A stretch of 64,000 nt of DNA, taken from NCBI GenBank assembly GCA_032054765.1, contig DAMBSC010000020.1, positions 1 to 64,000 on the forward strand, given 5' to 3'. Position 1 is the stretch's first letter, and every line of letters begins with the position of its first letter. This DNA comes from DFXE01 sp032054765. GTDB lineage: Bacteria > Bacteroidota > Bacteroidia > Bacteroidales > Tannerellaceae. The notes under the pieces are model-generated. The model was not told the origin of the DNA. It saw only the letters and a list, made by a program, of their open reading frames with translations, and ran no database searches. The position numbers and the translations under genes were made by a program. This document shows positions 24,902 to 34,547 of the stretch, in pieces.

Positions 24902-26108
24902 TAAATATTTTTATCACATAGGGGGATCTGAAACTGTATTTTTTAATACCATAAGTTTATTAGAGGAGCATGGACATACGGTGATTCCTTTTACTTTAAA
25001 AAGTGATAAAGATTACGAAAGTCCGTATAGTACTTATTTTGTCGATTATCCTGAACTTTCGAAATCAAATCTTTGGACTAAAATAAAAAACATACCTTCA
25101 TTTATATATAATAGAAAAGCCGCAAAACAACTGGATAGGCTAATTAGAAGAGAAAAACCGGACATAGCCCAGATTCACCTGATGTTTAATAGTATGTCTG
25201 TTTCTATCTTGCCGGTATTGAAAAAGTATAATATCCCTATTATAATGACCTTGCATGATTATCGTCTGATTTGCCCGGCTTATTTGTGTTTGGATGGACA
25301 AGGTAATGTCTGTGAGAAGTGTTTGAAGGGTGCGAGTTACTGGCATTGTATAGCTAATCGTTGTTCAAGCGGCAACTTTTTTAATAGTTTATTATTAACT
25401 TCAGATGCTTATTTTAGAAAATATTTTATCCGACCATTGGATTATGTGGATAAGTTTATATTTGTGGGAGAATATGCGATGAAGAAACATATAGCGAGTT
25501 ATCCTGTCTATAAAGAAAAATCAGTTGTCTTGCATAATTTTACAGCAATACCTGATGAGAGACCATGTGTAAAAGAAAATTATTTATTGTATTATGGACG
25601 TATATCACGGGAAAAAGGAATTCCTGTGTTGATGAAAGCTATGGATAGATTGCCGGGCGTAAAGTTAAAGATAGCAGGGAAAGGGCCATTGTTAGAAAAA
25701 TTTAAAGCACAGGCTGCGCCAGATATAGAGTTTATTGGATATAAATCTGGTGAAGAGTTACATGAAATTATCCGGAAAGCTTTATTTGTAATAGTTCCTT
25801 CTGTATGTTATGAAAATAACACAATGGTAATCCCTGAGAGTTTTTTATTAGGTACTCCCGCTATTGCAAGTCGAATTGGAGGCATTCCGGAATTTGTCAA
25901 TGATGGTAAAAACGGCTTCCTTATAGAGCCGGGGTCTGTAAAGAATTTGTATGAAACAATAACAAAAGCCTTAAATCTCTCTAATAAAGAATATTTTAGA
26001 ATGTGTAAAGAAGCACGTGCATTTGGTGAGACAAAGTTCGCCAAGGAACTTTATTATGGAAAATTGATGTCAGTGTATAATGAGGTTCTAAAACGGAATA
26101 TTCAGTAA
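24882..26108 (+). CDS. GT4-family glycosyltransferase
   Basis: A GT-B retaining glycosyltransferase of 408 residues. The N-terminal half opens INKYFYHIGGSETVFFN; the C-terminal half has LLYYGRISREKGIPVLMKA, GKGPL and the donor-binding PSVCYENNTMVIPESFLLGTPAIAS. An unusual Cys-rich segment at about 125-165 (CPAYLCLDGQGNVCEKCLKG) is found in a GT4 subgroup and may bind a metal. It overlaps the polymerase gene and is the last plus-strand gene before the convergent operon. Confidence 0.9.
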   Translation: MKILQINKYFYHIGGSETVFFNTISLLEEHGHTVIPFTLKSDKDYESPYSTYFVDYPELSKSNLWTKIKNIPSFIYNRKAAKQLDRLIRREKPDIAQIHLMFNSMSVSILPVLKKYNIPIIMTLHDYRLICPAYLCLDGQGNVCEKCLKGASYWHCIANRCSSGNFFNSLLLTSDAYFRKYFIRPLDYVDKFIFVGEYAMKKHIASYPVYKEKSVVLHNFTAIPDERPCVKENYLLYYGRISREKGIPVLMKAMDRLPGVKLKIAGKGPLLEKFKAQAAPDIEFIGYKSGEELHEIIRKALFVIVPSVCYENNTMVIPESFLLGTPAIASRIGGIPEFVNDGKNGFLIEPGSVKNLYETITKALNLSNKEYFRMCKEARAFGETKFAKELYYGKLMSVYNEVLKRNIQ

Positions 26109-26140
26109 ATTCCTTCCATGGACATTTCTCGTCTTTATCT

Positions 26141-26896
26141 TCAATTTTTCCGAAGTATACAATAGATATTATGAGCAAAATATTCTGTTAGAAAGGGGAT
26201 TTTCGCTAATAGATTAAAAAACATCAATATAGGATGATTGCTATTATTTAATTTAAAAAAAACAGTCTCCAACCCTGATTCTCTGAAAATCTCTTTAAAC
26301 TCTTTTACGGACAATTTATTCAATCCCAGATCATAAATAGATGAAATAGGCTCCTCTCTTTTCTTGTTCAGACTTTTAATGATATTTTTCTCAGATCTCA
26401 TCAGGTGTCTCCAAGGAATAATACTTTCGGTTCTTTTATGGTCTCCATAAAAATCACGATACAAAGGTCCAAATCCGGAATAGATAAGACCGCCCGTTTT
26501 AAGTCTTTTTTTCATCTCTTGCAACATGGGTGCAAGTTCAATAATATGTTCAAAGGAATCTTTTGATATTATATAATCAAACAGTTGAGACTTATCAAAA
26601 TCTTTTAAATCTAATTTGTAAAACTGCACCCTATCTATTAATTCAGGAAAATTCACTGATAAATTGTCTTGTGCAAATTTTATTCTTCCATCATCAATAT
26701 CCAGGCCAATTACTTTTTTTGCACCATGTTTTGCCAAATCTATAGCAAGAGCACCATGTCCACAGCCCAGATCCATAAAAACAGCATCTAAATTAGGTCG
26801 TCCTCCGAATCGGCTCCAAAATTTTTCAATTTCAGCAGTTCCATGTTCAAAGAAATATTCTAATTCCGTTTTGTTTAATTCCAAATTTATCCCCAT
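26141..26896 (-). CDS. SAM-dependent class I methyltransferase
   Basis: A 251-residue protein with motif I VFMDLGCGHGALAIDLA, motif II VIGLDIDDGRI and the later DYIISKDSFEHI. The acceptor is unknown; the position at the end of the surface-polysaccharide cluster suggests methylation of a sugar or of the substituent attached by LicD. It has its own upstream -7 box, so it may be expressed separately from the four genes behind it. Confidence 0.88.
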   Translation of the reverse strand: MGINLELNKTELEYFFEHGTAEIEKFWSRFGGRPNLDAVFMDLGCGHGALAIDLAKHGAKKVIGLDIDDGRIKFAQDNLSVNFPELIDRVQFYKLDLKDFDKSQLFDYIISKDSFEHIIELAPMLQEMKKRLKTGGLIYSGFGPLYRDFYGDHKRTESIIPWRHLMRSEKNIIKSLNKKREEPISSIYDLGLNKLSVKEFKEIFRESGLETVFFKLNNSNHPILMFFNLLAKIPFLTEYFAHNIYCILRKN

Positions 26897-26952
26897 ATGG
26901 ATTAAGGTTAATTAAATAATTATATATTTTTTGTTTTTATTATTCATAGGTA

Positions 26953-26960
26953 CAAATATA
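26953..26960 (-). promoter_or_regulatory. -7 promoter box for the methyltransferase gene
   Basis: TATATTTG on the minus strand, 57 bases before the start codon at 26896. Confidence 0.55.
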
Positions 26961-26988
26961 AAAGATATTCCGAAACCAAAATCAGTCC

Positions 26989-27846
26989 TCAAAGAATAGG
27001 TTTTAAAACATGAGCGTGTTTACATCTTCTTTCGTTTTCAGGAGGAAGTGTCATATAATCACCATATATTGTTCTCAGATAAACATCAGGAGACTGTGGA
27101 GCAAAGAATTTTACACCTTCAAACTCTATCTCAATTAATGGGAATATATCATCGTATTTAAAATACCGTTTCCATACAGTATCGAAACCATGACCTAAAT
27201 AACAATTTGTACCTAAATTCAGATTCTTCCTAATTATTTTTTTTGCATATTTTAAATACTGTACAACAAGGTAATGAAAGGCAGGATGAAAATATGCCAA
27301 CCATTTCCTTATCTTAGATTCATGAGTAAAATAGACAGAATCCAAAGATTTGCAGATGAACATATTGTATTTTTTTAGTAGTTTTTCCCACCAAAAGATG
27401 ACAGAATTGGTGTGGAAGCGGTCAAAAGGAAATATATCAATATATAATCCTTTTTCGCTATCTTCATCTTCATATCCGGAAGAAAGAATATAACTTTTTT
27501 TGTCCCTTACTTTACATGGTAATGGAAGATATTTATAATGAGGATCTGTCTCTCTTGTTTGTAGCATCATATCATTGGGGAACTCTTGTATGGCAATTTG
27601 CACAAATTTTTCGTAATCTTCTCTGAGCATACATATATCCAAGTCATCATCCCAGGGAATAAAACCCTTATGCCTCACTGCTCCTAATAAAGTCCCTGAA
27701 CACATCCAATAATGGATATTATGTTTACGACATATATAATCAATTATTTTGAACATACGCAACATCACAAGTTGTGCTTGCCGTAATACAGTTTCGCCTT
27801 CGTGGCGATTATCAGGAAAGAGTTTATAAAAATCGACTTTTGTCAT
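26989..27846 (-). CDS. LicD-family phosphotransferase
   Basis: Transfers a phospho-alcohol (phosphocholine, phosphoethanolamine, ribitol phosphate or similar) from a CDP carrier to a glycan. The 285-residue chain has the LicD nucleotidyltransferase-like core YWMCSGTLLGAVRHKGFIPW followed by DDDLDICMLREDYEKF. Its start overlaps the flippase stop by four bases. The cytidylyltransferase/PLP fusion at 16.6 kb is the natural candidate to make its donor, an inference from joint occurrence. Confidence 0.88.
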   Translation of the reverse strand: MTKVDFYKLFPDNRHEGETVLRQAQLVMLRMFKIIDYICRKHNIHYWMCSGTLLGAVRHKGFIPWDDDLDICMLREDYEKFVQIAIQEFPNDMMLQTRETDPHYKYLPLPCKVRDKKSYILSSGYEDEDSEKGLYIDIFPFDRFHTNSVIFWWEKLLKKYNMFICKSLDSVYFTHESKIRKWLAYFHPAFHYLVVQYLKYAKKIIRKNLNLGTNCYLGHGFDTVWKRYFKYDDIFPLIEIEFEGVKFFAPQSPDVYLRTIYGDYMTLPPENERRCKHAHVLKPIL

Positions 27847-29090
27847 GTTACAGAAAATAACTTGAATTTATAAACTCCTCTTAATCGAAATGCAAATAAA
27901 AGCAATTCTGTCAATATAGTCATCAGGGCAACTGTATAAATAGATAATAGTCCGGATACGAATAAAAATAATAATCCAACAATGTGTATTATCGATACAA
28001 TTACCATAGTCCAATTGGTATATAAAGCATACCCCATAGCGGCTAAAAACGGATATCCCATAAGCATTGATGGAATTGTCCAAAAGCAGCCAATTATCAA
28101 TATACGAAATACATTTAATGTTTCTACTGTCGGTTCTCCATAAATGATTTGTATAATCCAATAGGAAGATAGTAATATGCTGATTAGCATTATAATGTTT
28201 GATGGGATAATGATTTTTAATACCCGCTTAAAAAAGGGTACATCTTTTTTATTTGCCATATATGGAAATAGTACACCTGTAAAAGGTGTCAGTGCCCAGT
28301 TGTATGCCTGATATAATTTCTCGGCGGCAGAATAATATCCTACAGCAACATTTCCATAAACCAACCCTAATAAAAGAGAATTACTATATGTAAAGAAAGA
28401 TAACGATAGTCGAGATAAGAAATAGGTTGAACTATCTGATAACGCAAAACGGATTTCGCTGAATGTTGGTATGAACCATTTCATCTTTTCCCTAAAGTAG
28501 ACAAAATAAATGCTGATTATGCCTGCCAATACATATCCTATACTATAAAAAACAGGAACTAAAATATAGTCTTTAGGTTCTCGTATGAATATGAAGAAAG
28601 GAGTAAAACTGATTAATTTAGCCAGAATATTAAATATGGCGATATATTTCATTTTTTCCATTCCCTGGAAAAACCACATAGGAAACATAATATTACCTAT
28701 AACTATACCAAAATATAAAAGATAAAATTCAGCATCTTGATTAAATTTATTAAAAACAGAAATAATCACTAGTAGAATAATGAAACTTACTATCCCCAGT
28801 AGAATACGTCCAATAAAAGCACTGTTCAGATAACGGTTAATTAATTCTATATTATCTCGATGGCTGGATATATATTTGGTGGCAGATGAATTAAAGCCAA
28901 AATCGGTAAATATTACTAAATATTGAGTAAATGTATAACCAAATGAAACAAGGCCCCATCGTTCTATTTCTAATGTTCTGAGTAAGAAAGGATAAGATAT
29001 AAGGGGGAGTAGATAGTTAGCTCCTTGCAGTATAGCCAATGCTGAGAAATTCTGAAACATTGGCTTTTTCAGCAAATCCGCCAGATTCAT
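27843..29090 (-). CDS. Wzx-type polysaccharide flippase (MOP superfamily)
   Basis: A 415-residue protein with about twelve predicted membrane helices that would move lipid-linked repeat units across the inner membrane. It starts KPMFQNFSALAILQGANYLLPLI and continues with the RWGLVSFGYTFTQYL region typical of this family. It overlaps both neighbours by four bases, so the chain-length, flippase and LicD genes are translationally coupled. Confidence 0.9.
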   Translation of the reverse strand: MNLADLLKKPMFQNFSALAILQGANYLLPLISYPFLLRTLEIERWGLVSFGYTFTQYLVIFTDFGFNSSATKYISSHRDNIELINRYLNSAFIGRILLGIVSFIILLVIISVFNKFNQDAEFYLLYFGIVIGNIMFPMWFFQGMEKMKYIAIFNILAKLISFTPFFIFIREPKDYILVPVFYSIGYVLAGIISIYFVYFREKMKWFIPTFSEIRFALSDSSTYFLSRLSLSFFTYSNSLLLGLVYGNVAVGYYSAAEKLYQAYNWALTPFTGVLFPYMANKKDVPFFKRVLKIIIPSNIIMLISILLSSYWIIQIIYGEPTVETLNVFRILIIGCFWTIPSMLMGYPFLAAMGYALYTNWTMVIVSIIHIVGLLFLFVSGLLSIYTVALMTILTELLLFAFRLRGVYKFKLFSVT

Positions 29091-30706
29091 TGTTTCTCTT
29101 TCTTTACTCTATTAAATTCAGATTTAAATGCGAAATATTGTTCTTTACAAAATATCCATCCTACAGTTATGACTAAAGTAAAAACCATAATTCCTATTGC
29201 TGCATACAATTTACGTGGCGCAATAGGTAACGGTTTGGTAAAAGCAGGATCAATTATTTTTGCTTTATCTTTGGATTGTCCTATTGATAAAGCGATTTCT
29301 TCTCTCTTCTGCAATAGGATTAGATATACTCCCTGAAGTATTTCCTGCTGTCTTTTGTAATCCATATATACTCTTTCTTGTTGGGGAACCTCACCCATAC
29401 GTGAAAGTATAGACTTTTCCTTTGCTTTTAGTTCCTGGACTACCAACTGAATGCTCTCATTCGCATTTTCAATCATTTGATAAACACTTTCTCTTAACTT
29501 ATCAATTTGTAAAGTAAGAGGAGCTATCATAGGGTTGTCTGATCCTGAATTTTTGATTATACGTTCTCTTTCCAATAATGCCTGATTGTATAAAGCTAAA
29601 GGACTGTTCTCAGCGTCACTGCCTGTAGTCAATAGAGAAGGAACAAGTTTATATTGATTAGCCGGATCCTTAATGAATTTCTCCATCAATTTAATAACCT
29701 GCGTCTGAGCCTCGGTTTCAATTATTTTTATCTGCAATTCCTTCATATAATCAGCATAATATTTAACGTCAGACTCCACCATTGTTATCTTATTTTTTGT
29801 TTTATAAGATTCAATAGCATTTTCAACATCTGAAAGTTCACTTAGAAGATTATCAATTCTACCGTCTAAGAAATCTAAAGAGTTTTGTCCTAAACCATTT
29901 TTATATTCCATAGCATGGGTGTTATAAATCCTGATTAATGTGTTAAAGATATCTTTACTACGTTTTTTCTCATAGTCTGTAGTGATAAACTCAATAACAT
30001 TCGATGTTTTAGATAATTCTTCCACTGTGAATTCGGAAAACAGATCTTCAGCTACAGAAGTAAGTGATCTCATATTAATATTTATTTTATAAGATGACTT
30101 TTCTTTTCCAATAGTAGTATGATCAAATGTAAACTCACCTTGTTCTAACTTAACAGTAGCCGGTAAGGAATTGAACTGAAAGTTTTCTTTCTTTTTCTTT
30201 GTCTTAGCTTTAATTTTTACCTTATCTGGAGAAACAGAAACTGAAAATTCTATAGTTTCATCCAGTTGAGCAATGGTCAATGAATCGGCTGTCACATATA
30301 TAGGTTCATCACCATATAAACGATAACCAAAGGTAAACGGCTCGGAATATTCAGCAAAAAGTCCTAATTCATAGACCATTTCGCTTAACAAACTATTGGA
30401 TGTAAATGTAGCAATTTCATCATCAATAACTATACTTCCTGAAGACATCCCTCCCAGACCAAATGATTTCATTAGTCCGGCAGCTTCTCCTAAGGCCAGA
30501 CCTCCTGACGATAATGGATTATTTTCATCTTGAATTTGCACTCTGGCCATCGTCTCATAGGTTTGAGGATAAAAAATAAGATATAAAATTCCTAATATGA
30601 CAGCAAAAAAACCTACTCCAAGAATTAATTTCCAATGAAGTAAATAATTTACTATAATAGGGCGTAACCCGATTTCCTCTTTATGTAGTATCTCTTTGTT
30701 TTCCAT
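29087..30706 (-). CDS. Wzz/GumC-type chain-length and export protein without kinase domain
   Basis: A polysaccharide co-polymerase of 539 residues. A first membrane helix (about 29-49) is followed by a long periplasmic region with coiled-coil segments (about 270-460), then PIAPRKLYAAIGIMVFTLVITV as the Pro-rich motif and second helix. The C-terminal tail is short and lacks the tyrosine autokinase domain present in many homologs. It follows the export lipoprotein gene by four bases. Confidence 0.9.
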   Translation of the reverse strand: MENKEILHKEEIGLRPIIVNYLLHWKLILGVGFFAVILGILYLIFYPQTYETMARVQIQDENNPLSSGGLALGEAAGLMKSFGLGGMSSGSIVIDDEIATFTSNSLLSEMVYELGLFAEYSEPFTFGYRLYGDEPIYVTADSLTIAQLDETIEFSVSVSPDKVKIKAKTKKKKENFQFNSLPATVKLEQGEFTFDHTTIGKEKSSYKININMRSLTSVAEDLFSEFTVEELSKTSNVIEFITTDYEKKRSKDIFNTLIRIYNTHAMEYKNGLGQNSLDFLDGRIDNLLSELSDVENAIESYKTKNKITMVESDVKYYADYMKELQIKIIETEAQTQVIKLMEKFIKDPANQYKLVPSLLTTGSDAENSPLALYNQALLERERIIKNSGSDNPMIAPLTLQIDKLRESVYQMIENANESIQLVVQELKAKEKSILSRMGEVPQQERVYMDYKRQQEILQGVYLILLQKREEIALSIGQSKDKAKIIDPAFTKPLPIAPRKLYAAIGIMVFTLVITVGWIFCKEQYFAFKSEFNRVKKEKQ

Positions 30707-30710
30707 AATC

Positions 30711-31517
30711 CTATTTACGTGTAGCTGCTAAAACTATTGTACTTACTAACGATAAGGCACTTATCACTGCGGAAAAAATAGAGATAGTGAATTGTTGCCC
30801 CTGGCTATAACGAGCATTCTTCTGTTTAGCTTTATTCGGCTCTATATATACAATATCGTTCTGGCGTAAATAATAATAGGGAGATGCAAAAATTGCTGGA
30901 TCAGTGATATCGACACGACCATATTCTTTTTCTCCATTATTATCCCGTATGATTAGTATATTAGTTCTATTTGCATTTATCGTCAGATCACCCATTTGAC
31001 CGATAGCCTCAATAATTGATAACTTTTCATTCTTTATTGTCAACCCGCCTGGGCGTGCTACTTCTCCCATAAATGTCACTCTATAATTCACTATTTGAAT
31101 ATTTACAATCGCATCTTTCACATAATGTGATATTTGTTTTTGTAAATTATCGCTTAATTCTTGCTTAGAGAGTCCGGCGGCTTGGACTTTACCCAGTACA
31201 GGAAAATTAATAGTACCATCAGAATTCACCAGATAAGTAGGACGATATTCTGCAGCGGTAATTTCCTGTTCACCTGGGGTTGTATGATAAGTAGTAGGAG
31301 GATTAAAAGGGGTTACAACAGTAGGGTCCCAGGCTGATACAGTAATCGTTAATAAATCATTTAATGCAATACGGGAATCATAGGATTGATCCATTTGAGC
31401 GAGTTGTTCTTTTGTCATTGATTCAAGTCCCTGAAAGTAGAGAACATCTTTAGGTGTAGAACAGGAAACTAACAAACAAATCAGCATTACTGATGCTGAG
31501 ACAAGCTTAATTCTCAT
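30711..31517 (-). CDS. Wza-like polysaccharide export lipoprotein
   Basis: Outer-membrane export channel subunit of 268 residues. The signal peptide ends in LICLLVSC with the lipobox Cys, followed by the Bacteroidales-typical STPKDVLYFQGLE. Poly_export (ALNDLLTITVSAWDP) and SLBB (VTFMGEVARPGGLTI) domains come next, and a hydrophobic C-terminal helix (FSAVISALSLVSTIVLAA) completes it. First gene of the minus-strand export operon, with a close -7 box. Confidence 0.92.
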   Translation of the reverse strand: MRIKLVSASVMLICLLVSCSTPKDVLYFQGLESMTKEQLAQMDQSYDSRIALNDLLTITVSAWDPTVVTPFNPPTTYHTTPGEQEITAAEYRPTYLVNSDGTINFPVLGKVQAAGLSKQELSDNLQKQISHYVKDAIVNIQIVNYRVTFMGEVARPGGLTIKNEKLSIIEAIGQMGDLTINANRTNILIIRDNNGEKEYGRVDITDPAIFASPYYYLRQNDIVYIEPNKAKQKNARYSQGQQFTISIFSAVISALSLVSTIVLAATRK

Positions 31518-31540
31518 AATTTATTTTTTCAAAATGCGTG

Positions 31541-31548
31541 CAAATATA
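31541..31548 (-). promoter_or_regulatory. -7 promoter box of the minus-strand export operon
   Basis: TATATTTG followed by C on the minus strand, 24 bases from the start codon at 31517; the leader would be under 20 nt. Confidence 0.6.
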
Positions 31549-31686
31549 CTACTTTTATTTTTAACAGCTGATTGTGAATTCCTGATATATAGGATTTACA
31601 TCTATAACGATGCAGGAAACAATATATTGCTGCATACCATAATTAAAATTTATAGATATTTTAAGATTAATATTCTTTAAATCATA

Positions 31687-31694
31687 TACCTTTG
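31687..31694 (+). promoter_or_regulatory. -7 promoter box for the CvfB-like gene
   Basis: TACCTTTG matches the consensus exactly and places the start of transcription near 31700, which decides for the ATG at 31716 over the upstream TTG at 31692. Confidence 0.65.
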
Positions 31695-31715
31695 TATCTA
31701 AACATAGAAAGATGT

Positions 31716-32561
31716 ATGATTAAGGTAGGGAAATATAATACATTGAAGATTGTAAAGGATTTGGATTTTGGAGTATATCTTGATGGGGGAGATGGTTCTG
31801 AAATTCTTTTACCAGCACGTTATGTGCCTAAAAATGTTAAGCCAGGTGATGAAGTCGAGGTCTTTATTTACCACGATAACGAGGGACGTCTGATTGCCAC
31901 AACTGCTAATCCTTTGGCAACGGTAGGTGAATTCAAATTTATGGAAGTAAAGTCTGTCAATAATACAGGAGCCTTTCTTGAATGGGGATTGATGAAAGAC
32001 CTTCTTGTTCCATTCAGGGAACAAAAGGCTTCGATGAAAGAAGGTAACTGGTATTTAGTCTATGTGCATCTTGATCATGTATCAGGTAGGATTGTGGCTT
32101 CAGCGAAAATAGAAAAATATCTTGATAATGTTCCTCCCGACTATTGTTTCAATCAGCAAGTGGATTTACTTGTAGTTGAAGATACTGAAATCGGCTACAA
32201 GGTAATAATCAATAATCTACATTGGGGGCTACTTTATCGTAATGAAGTATTTTTGCCTTTGGAAAAAGGAGCTCAACTTAAAGGATACATTAAAGAAGTC
32301 CGTGAAGACGATAAAATAGATGTAAGCATTACCCCATTAGGATACGGCAAGGTAGAAGGTATATCGGGTATAATACTTGAGTCATTAAGAATAAACGGAG
32401 GTTTTCTTGCTTTACATGACAAAAGCGATCCAGAGGAGATTTATGCTCTTTTGAGTGTTAGTAAAAAGGCATTCAAACAGGCCGTAGGTGCTTTATATAG
32501 ACAACGATTAATAACTATAGATGAAGACGGTATCCGGTTGACAAACCAATTATTTGATTAA
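31716..32561 (+). CDS. CvfB/YitL-type S1-domain RNA-binding protein
   Basis: A 281-residue cytoplasmic protein with tandem S1-like beta-barrels (KIVKDLDFGVYLDGG, then VNNTGAFLEWGLMKDLLVPFREQ, then YIKEVREDDKIDVSI) and a C-terminal winged helix (about 225-280, YALLSVSKKAFKQAVGALYR). CvfB in Staphylococcus affects expression of virulence factors at the RNA level; the Bacteroidales protein is presumably a general RNA-binding regulator. Confidence 0.88.
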   Translation: MIKVGKYNTLKIVKDLDFGVYLDGGDGSEILLPARYVPKNVKPGDEVEVFIYHDNEGRLIATTANPLATVGEFKFMEVKSVNNTGAFLEWGLMKDLLVPFREQKASMKEGNWYLVYVHLDHVSGRIVASAKIEKYLDNVPPDYCFNQQVDLLVVEDTEIGYKVIINNLHWGLLYRNEVFLPLEKGAQLKGYIKEVREDDKIDVSITPLGYGKVEGISGIILESLRINGGFLALHDKSDPEEIYALLSVSKKAFKQAVGALYRQRLITIDEDGIRLTNQLFD

Positions 32562-32659
32562 ATCACAAACTCTACTTAACGTTAAAATCTGTCAAAGGAT
32601 TTTTACTCTCAACAATTATTTCGTTATTTGCGAAAAATCCATTAAACCGGAATGCTTAT

Positions 32660-33760
32660 ATGAGGAATCAAATTATTATTGTATCTCTACTTTTGTTTAT
32701 TTGTTTCAGTTGTATACAGGATGAACCCTTATCTCCTTATGCAGATATTGAAGAGTTTTCATTACCTGAAGAGATAGCTTTGACCGAAGCTACAATCAAT
32801 CAAACAGAAATATCTATATATGTAAGAAAGGGTGTTGACCTATCTTCAATCGTTCCTAATATTCAGATATCCGAAGGAGCAACAATCGAACCGGATATTC
32901 AGACTCCACGTGATTTTAGTCATGCCATTACATATACTGTAACTGCAGCAGACGGAATCCATTCACGGCAATACACTATTCAAACCATAGCATATGCTCA
33001 ATACCATTATGATTTTGAAAACTGGGATACTTTGGACAAGAAATACTCTTACGAAACACCTGTTGAACTGGATATAGCTGGAAAGCGTACTACACCATGG
33101 GACTCAAGTAATAAGGGAATCAATCTCTATCAGCAATATGAAAACGCTTCACTGTATCCAATCCATAAAACAACACAAAGTGTATCAGGAAACTTCGCGG
33201 CTGAAATGGAAACTATGAAGGGACCTGGTTCTATTGTAGGGGTAACGTATATCCCAATCTCTGCAGGTTCTCTTTTTACAGGTGTGTTTAATCCCCTTAA
33301 TGCGCTAAAAGATCCTTTGACGGCAACACAGTTCGGCCAGCCGTTTTATGATATCCCTACAAAACTGATAGGTAAATATATTTACAAAGCAGGAACAGGA
33401 GATTATATAGACCCAAATGGAAATGTCCTTCCCGGAGTAAAAGATTCTTGTGCTATTTACAGTGTATTTTTTAAAAGTGATAAGAGTCTAAACCGTTTAG
33501 ATGGAACCAATGTCCTGATCCATCCTAACATAGTTGCATTAGCTATGTTGTCGCCGGAAGAACGGGCTGGAACCTCCGGAAGTGATTTTGTACCATTTGA
33601 AATTGACTTTAAATTTAAACCCGGCGTTGAAATTGATTTTGAGAAGAACGATTATAAGCTGGCCATTGTCTTTACATCCAGTTATTATGGTGATCGCTAC
33701 GAAGGAACGATTGGTAGCCGGTTGATTGTAGATGATGTAGAAATAATAATTGAAGAATAA
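32660..33760 (+). CDS. PCMD-domain lipoprotein
   Basis: A 366-residue surface or periplasmic lipoprotein: signal ending LLFICFSC, an N-terminal Ig-like domain (about 30-115) and a C-terminal beta-rich PCMD (putative carbohydrate metabolism) domain starting at YHYDFENWDT and ending with SRLIVDDVEIII. In Bacteroidales such proteins bind glycans or sit on the cell surface. It leads a three-gene run with a barrel protein 10 bases downstream. Confidence 0.8.
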   Translation: MRNQIIIVSLLLFICFSCIQDEPLSPYADIEEFSLPEEIALTEATINQTEISIYVRKGVDLSSIVPNIQISEGATIEPDIQTPRDFSHAITYTVTAADGIHSRQYTIQTIAYAQYHYDFENWDTLDKKYSYETPVELDIAGKRTTPWDSSNKGINLYQQYENASLYPIHKTTQSVSGNFAAEMETMKGPGSIVGVTYIPISAGSLFTGVFNPLNALKDPLTATQFGQPFYDIPTKLIGKYIYKAGTGDYIDPNGNVLPGVKDSCAIYSVFFKSDKSLNRLDGTNVLIHPNIVALAMLSPEERAGTSGSDFVPFEIDFKFKPGVEIDFEKNDYKLAIVFTSSYYGDRYEGTIGSRLIVDDVEIIIEE

Positions 33761-33770
33761 TTGAAAGAAC

Positions 33771-34529
33771 ATGAGTAAACTACTTATAAAAACCCTATCT
33801 CTATTTATGTTAATCCTATCGCTTAACCATAGTAGCTATGCGCAGGATCGTTTTAAATACTGGGAATTTAAAGGATTTGCCGGCTATAATATGGGAGGGA
33901 CTTCTCCGTTGCCATTGCCTCCTGAGATACGTAAAATTAAGTCCTGGTCGCCAGGTTTTGGAGGTACACTTGCTATTCATGCAACGCGCTGGATAAATCC
34001 TCAATGGGGAATTACTTCCGGACTGGCAATTGATCTCAAGGCCATGACAATCAAGGCTGATGTGAAATATATGATGACAAATTTGGTAGTGGGTGAAGGA
34101 GATAATACTGGCTATTTCAGCGGTATGTTTACCGGGCAGAATACGACTAAAGTACGTAATGGGTATCTGGTTCTTCCCCTGATGGCCGCCTGGCGTCCTA
34201 AAGAGAACTGGACTTTCAGATTGGGTGGATATGTCGCCTCACAGCAAGATCCTAAATTCGAAGGAACAGCGTCGGATGGTTTTATTCGCAATGGAGGCCC
34301 GGCAGGAGACCGTATTAATATCGAAAAGGCAACTTTTGATTTTTCTGATAATGTTCGCAAGACTGACGTCGGGCTAATGGCTTCAGCTGATTGGTTCTTT
34401 ACGAATAAAATGGCTGTAACCGGCCAGCTTTCGTGGGGACTTATTCCTATTTTCCCATCAGATTTCAACGGAATACCATATAAAATGTATAATATTTATT
34501 TTTCAACCGGAATTGCTTACCGGTTATAA
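33771..34529 (+). CDS. Outer-membrane beta-barrel protein
   Basis: A 252-residue protein with a cleavable signal (LNHSSYAQ) and a barrel of alternating strands ending IYFSTGIAYRL, the aromatic-Leu C-terminus of outer-membrane barrels. It resembles PorT/OmpW-sized small barrels and is probably the partner of the upstream PCMD lipoprotein. No substrate can be assigned. Confidence 0.75.
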   Translation: MSKLLIKTLSLFMLILSLNHSSYAQDRFKYWEFKGFAGYNMGGTSPLPLPPEIRKIKSWSPGFGGTLAIHATRWINPQWGITSGLAIDLKAMTIKADVKYMMTNLVVGEGDNTGYFSGMFTGQNTTKVRNGYLVLPLMAAWRPKENWTFRLGGYVASQQDPKFEGTASDGFIRNGGPAGDRINIEKATFDFSDNVRKTDVGLMASADWFFTNKMAVTGQLSWGLIPIFPSDFNGIPYKMYNIYFSTGIAYRL

Positions 34530-34547
34530 CCTGATAATACTAATATT

